Positions 41,423-43,637 of a DNA stretch of 43,637 bases are shown in pieces. The first letter of the stretch is position 1, and each line of letters begins with the position of its first letter. Position numbers and translations under genes: made by a program. Under the pieces are notes generated by a model. It had not been told where the DNA came from and did not search any database. It saw nothing but the letters and a program-made list of their open reading frames with translations. The stretch is from contig NZ_SMKW01000078.1 in assembly GCF_004348985.1 (NCBI RefSeq), positions 1 through 43,637 on the forward strand, written 5' to 3'. Source of the stretch: Saccharopolyspora elongata. GTDB lineage: Bacteria; Actinomycetota; Actinomycetes; Mycobacteriales; Pseudonocardiaceae.

Positions 41423-42284
41423 GTGCGCGCCCTGCACGAGGATGATCAAGATGTGGGGCGAGGCGATCTTTCTGATGAGCAGTGGTCGGTGCTGGAGTCG
41501 TTGCTGCCTGCGGTGGGCATAAGTCGCGAGTGGCCTGGCTGTCGGCGGCTGGTAGACGGTGTGCGGTGGCGGGTTCGGACCGTGGCAGACGGTGTATGGA
41601 CTGTTCCGAAGATGGCAGCGTCGGGGCGTGTGGGCCCGGCTGCTGACGTTGTCGCAGGCGAGGGCTGATGCGGCCGGACTGATCTTCTGGGAGGTCAATG
41701 TCGACTCCACCATCTGCCGGGCACACCAGCACGCTGCCGGTGCCCGTCGGCGCGGTGCTGTGCAGAAGGAACCGCCAGGCGGAGTGAGCGCCGAACCTGA
41801 AGACCATGGACTGGGCAGGTCGCGAGGCGGGGTTCACCACGAAGATTCATCTGGCGTGTGAGCAGGGACAGAAGCCGTTGTCGCTGCTGATCACCGCCGG
41901 GCAGCGCGGTGACAGTCCGCAGTTCGAGCCGGTCCTCAACGCGATCGGGGTGCCCCGGCCTGGTGTCGGCCGGCCGAGAAGCCGCCCAATGCGGGTGCGA
42001 GGCGACAAGGCGTACTCTTCACGCGCGAATCGCGCCTACCTGCGCAGACGTGGCATCAGGTGCACGATTCCTGAGCCGGTCGATCAGGTCCGAAACCGCA
42101 GGCGCCGCGGACGTGGCGGTGGCCGTCCGCCCTTCTTCGACCGCGAGGACTACAAGGCCCGGCACGCGGTCGAATGCGGGATCAGCCGTCTCAAGCAGCA
42201 CCGGGCCGTGGCAACCCGGTTCGACAAACTTGCGGTTCGATTCGAGGCGACGTTCAGGTCGCGGCGATTCATCAGTGGCTGTGA
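41423..42284 (+). pseudogene. IS5-family transposase, frameshifted
   Basis: Recognisable across three frames. First DLSDEQWSVLESLLPAVG and RRLVDGVRWRVRT; then, after loss of about 12 codons near 41577, FGPWQTVYGLFRRWQRRG and LIFWEVNVDSTICRAHQHAA; then from about 41830 GFTTKIHLACEQGQKPLSLL, RVRGDKAYSSRANRAYLRRR and ARHAVECGISRLKQHRAVAT. A last shift near 42240 restores the usual ending VAAIHQWL and stop at 42282. The DDE region is mostly present, but the frame breaks make it inactive unless programmed shifts occur, which is unlikely for three. Confidence 0.9.
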
Positions 42285-42464
42285 ACCCTCAGCCCGCCGT
42301 CGTGCGGATGCCCCAGCAGGAAACGACGGCCCTGCGGTCATTACGGAGGAAGGGCACATTTCCTGGCATTGGCGCGCGGCGGTGTGTACAGGGTTGCACC
42401 TTCCGTAGCGGCATGTGGTCCAGTGGACTTACGTCCCCGATCCCTTGAGGAAAGGTCCCTGCTC

Positions 42465-43376
42465 ATGCATTCGTCTTTCATGCCACCCCGCCAGGTCAAG
42501 ATCGGTGACGCGGCGGCCTTCGCCGGCACCACGCCACGGGCGATTCGCCATTACCACGAGATCGGCCTGCTCCCCGAGCCTGAGCGGGGCGGTGATGACC
42601 GCCGCCGCTACGGCTACGAGGACATAATCCGCCTGCTGTGGATTCGCAAGATGGCCAACGCCGGGATCGCCCTGGACGACATCCGTGACGCCTTTACCAC
42701 CGGCACGGCTTCCGCCGGTGCGGACAGCGGAGACGGTATCGCGGGCTTCCTGGAGCGGTTGGAGGAAACCCTCGCCGAGCAGGAGGCGGAATTGCGGCGG
42801 CAACGGACCGCCGTGCAGCGGATGCGCACCGAAGGCAGCCGGATGGGCCTGCTCTCCGACTTCGTCACCGAACGCCTCAAGAGCCTGCCCGACGGCTCCC
42901 TGCGTCAGGCGGACCTGGACAGTCTGCTGGTCACTGAGCGGATCTTCGGCCCGCTCGGCGCGGCCGTCCAGGCCACCCGCTTCGTCGTCCTGGCCACGCA
43001 TCCCACTCTGCGGGAGGATTCCGACCGCATCGATGACGCCGAGGAGGCACTCGATGACAGCGTCGCCGTCGATGATCCACGGGTGGCTCAAGTGGCCGTC
43101 GAGCGGCACGCCTTCGAAAGCGCCCTGCAGGCCGTCATCGAGGAGTCCGGCCTGGGTAAGGACGACGATGCCCTCTGCGACGCCTGGGACACTTTGCACC
43201 CTGCTACCGCCGATGACGGCGAGGACGAGGCCGACCTCAGCTCTGGCAGGCGGGAGGCTGACTCCATGAGCGCGTTCGAAGCCACCGGCAAGATGCCCTA
43301 CGACTTCTCCCCAGCCCGCCTGCGCTGTATGGAACTGGCCGAAGAACTATCCGCCCAAGACTCACCCGCTACCTAA
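42465..43376 (+). CDS. MerR-family transcriptional regulator (IS passenger)
   Basis: 303 aa from ATG 42465, with GAGGAAAGG nine bases upstream. N-terminal MerR winged helix: VKIGDAAAFAGTTPRAIRHY, HEIGLLPEPERGGDDRRRYG, YEDIIRLLWIRKMANAGIAL. A coiled coil follows at about 90-130 (LERLEETLAEQEAELRRQRT). The C-terminal about 170 residues, acidic and helical, have no recognised ligand motif. The stop codon TAA (43374-43376) lies inside the right inverted repeat of the IS, so gene and element end are fused. It is intact although the transposase is broken, suggesting selection or recent arrival. Targets are unknown. Confidence 0.9.
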   Translation: MHSSFMPPRQVKIGDAAAFAGTTPRAIRHYHEIGLLPEPERGGDDRRRYGYEDIIRLLWIRKMANAGIALDDIRDAFTTGTASAGADSGDGIAGFLERLEETLAEQEAELRRQRTAVQRMRTEGSRMGLLSDFVTERLKSLPDGSLRQADLDSLLVTERIFGPLGAAVQATRFVVLATHPTLREDSDRIDDAEEALDDSVAVDDPRVAQVAVERHAFESALQAVIEESGLGKDDDALCDAWDTLHPATADDGEDEADLSSGRREADSMSAFEATGKMPYDFSPARLRCMELAEELSAQDSPAT

Positions 43377-43384
43377 AACACGGC
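43371..43384 (-). repeat. Right inverted repeat of IS5-type element
   Basis: ACCTAAAACACGGC on the plus strand, inverted relative to 41399-41412. Includes the MerR stop codon and is followed by CTAG. Confidence 0.8.
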
Positions 43385-43432
43385 CTAGACCCAATGCCGG
43401 TCGTTTAGGTTGTCGCGTGGCCGGTAGCCTGC

Positions 43433-43637
43433 GTGCTTGTGGATCTTGAGGCAGGTGCGGGCGCGGGTGTCAGCGTGGCCGATCGGGCCGCCGTCGGCGT
43501 GCTGACCCGTACGTTCCCTGTGGAATTGGTCGATCGAGTTATTGATCAGTACTGGCGTAGGGAACAGCGGACCCGCGCACTGCCCGCCCGGCTGATGTTC
43601 TACTTCACGCTGGTCTTGTGCCTGTTTCCGCACGAGT
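43433..43637 (+). CDS. IS4-family transposase, N-terminal fragment at window edge
   Basis: Open from GTG 43433 (or GTG 43439) to the window end, about 68 residues. It shows the IS4 N-terminal domain pattern VADRAAVGVLTRTFPVELVD, RVIDQYWRREQRTRALPARL, MFYFTLVLCLFPHE. An in-frame stop at 43406 bounds it upstream. It begins 45 bases after the CTAG at the end of the IS5-type element, so two transposases are stacked here. Whether the gene is intact cannot be judged, since the rest lies outside the window. Confidence 0.8.
   Translation, partial: MLVDLEAGAGAGVSVADRAAVGVLTRTFPVELVDRVIDQYWRREQRTRALPARLMFYFTLVLCLFPHE

Larger units (their letters stand above)
41399..43384. mobile_element. IS5-family element with MerR passenger gene, about 1.99 kb
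   Basis: The left end ACCGTGTTTTAGGT (41399-41412) and the reverse complement of the right end GCCGTGTTTTAGGT (43371-43384) match at 13 of 14 bases. CTAG flanks both ends (41395-41398 and 43385-43388), the expected IS5-type target duplication. Inside are a decayed transposase (41423-42284) and an intact MerR-type gene (42465-43376). The usual IS5 size is about 0.9 kb, so the element carries about 1.1 kb of passenger DNA. Confidence 0.8.

Overview
The window is high-GC DNA from a filamentous actinomycete, most likely one of the Pseudonocardiales (Saccharopolyspora/Amycolatopsis-like). The signs are ESX-type secretion genes (eccB, eccD, WXG100 proteins), an SsgA-family sporulation protein, a DUF742 protein, a YtrA-type GntR/ABC operon, a terpenoid-type biosynthetic cluster with two P450s, and many GTG starts with GGAGG-like ribosome sites. 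The genus is inferred; no rRNA or tRNA gene was seen.

Layout. (1) 1-11.3 kb, minus strand: a type VII secretion (T7SS) block. In transcription order it holds eccD, eccB, two WXG100 proteins (one with a perfect EF-hand calcium loop), two giant low-complexity proteins (1043 and 1047 aa), a YbaB-like protein, another small helical ESX-like protein and the start of a CpnT-N-terminus-like polymorphic toxin that leaves the window at base 1. The ATPase EccC, EccE and mycosin are not here. (2) 11.6-13.9 kb, minus: a coupled pair, a DUF3830/cucumopine-synthase-like protein and a DAO-family flavin oxidase, with a tiny membrane ORF behind. (3) 14.1-19.5 kb: glutaminase, an orphan mannitol PTS EIIC without EIIB, an orphan DUF742 protein, a LuxR-type regulator with an apparently inactive receiver, an SsgA-like protein and a small secreted protein. 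(4) 19.7-22.3 kb, minus: ABC permease, YtrA-type GntR repressor and ABC ATPase. A nearly identical palindrome sits on the promoter of this operon and on that of the secreted-protein gene, which defines a probable local regulon. (5) 22.1-23.9 kb: ISL3 transposase debris and a LarA-like (DUF2088) protein.

(6) 24.3-30.3 kb, plus: a compact cluster of a KAS III-like enzyme with an altered catalytic triad, a PaaK-like AMP ligase, a class I terpene synthase and two cytochromes P450. Several start codons overlap the preceding stop (ATGA). The simplest reading is an oxidised, acylated terpenoid. An E1/ThiF-nitroreductase fusion (MoeY/Rv1355c type) follows at 30.6-32.5 kb. (7) 32.5-41.4 kb: a solitary IS200/IS605-type end, then a LysR regulator divergent from kdgD and a ketoglutarate-semialdehyde dehydrogenase (glucarate/galactarate-type catabolism), then a NitT/TauT-type ABC importer, an M24 peptidase-like enzyme and a RidA protein. 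(8) 41.4-43.6 kb: an IS5-family element with inverted ends and a CTAG target duplication, carrying a decayed transposase and an intact MerR-type regulator as passenger. The start of a second, IS4-type transposase follows and is cut by the window edge.
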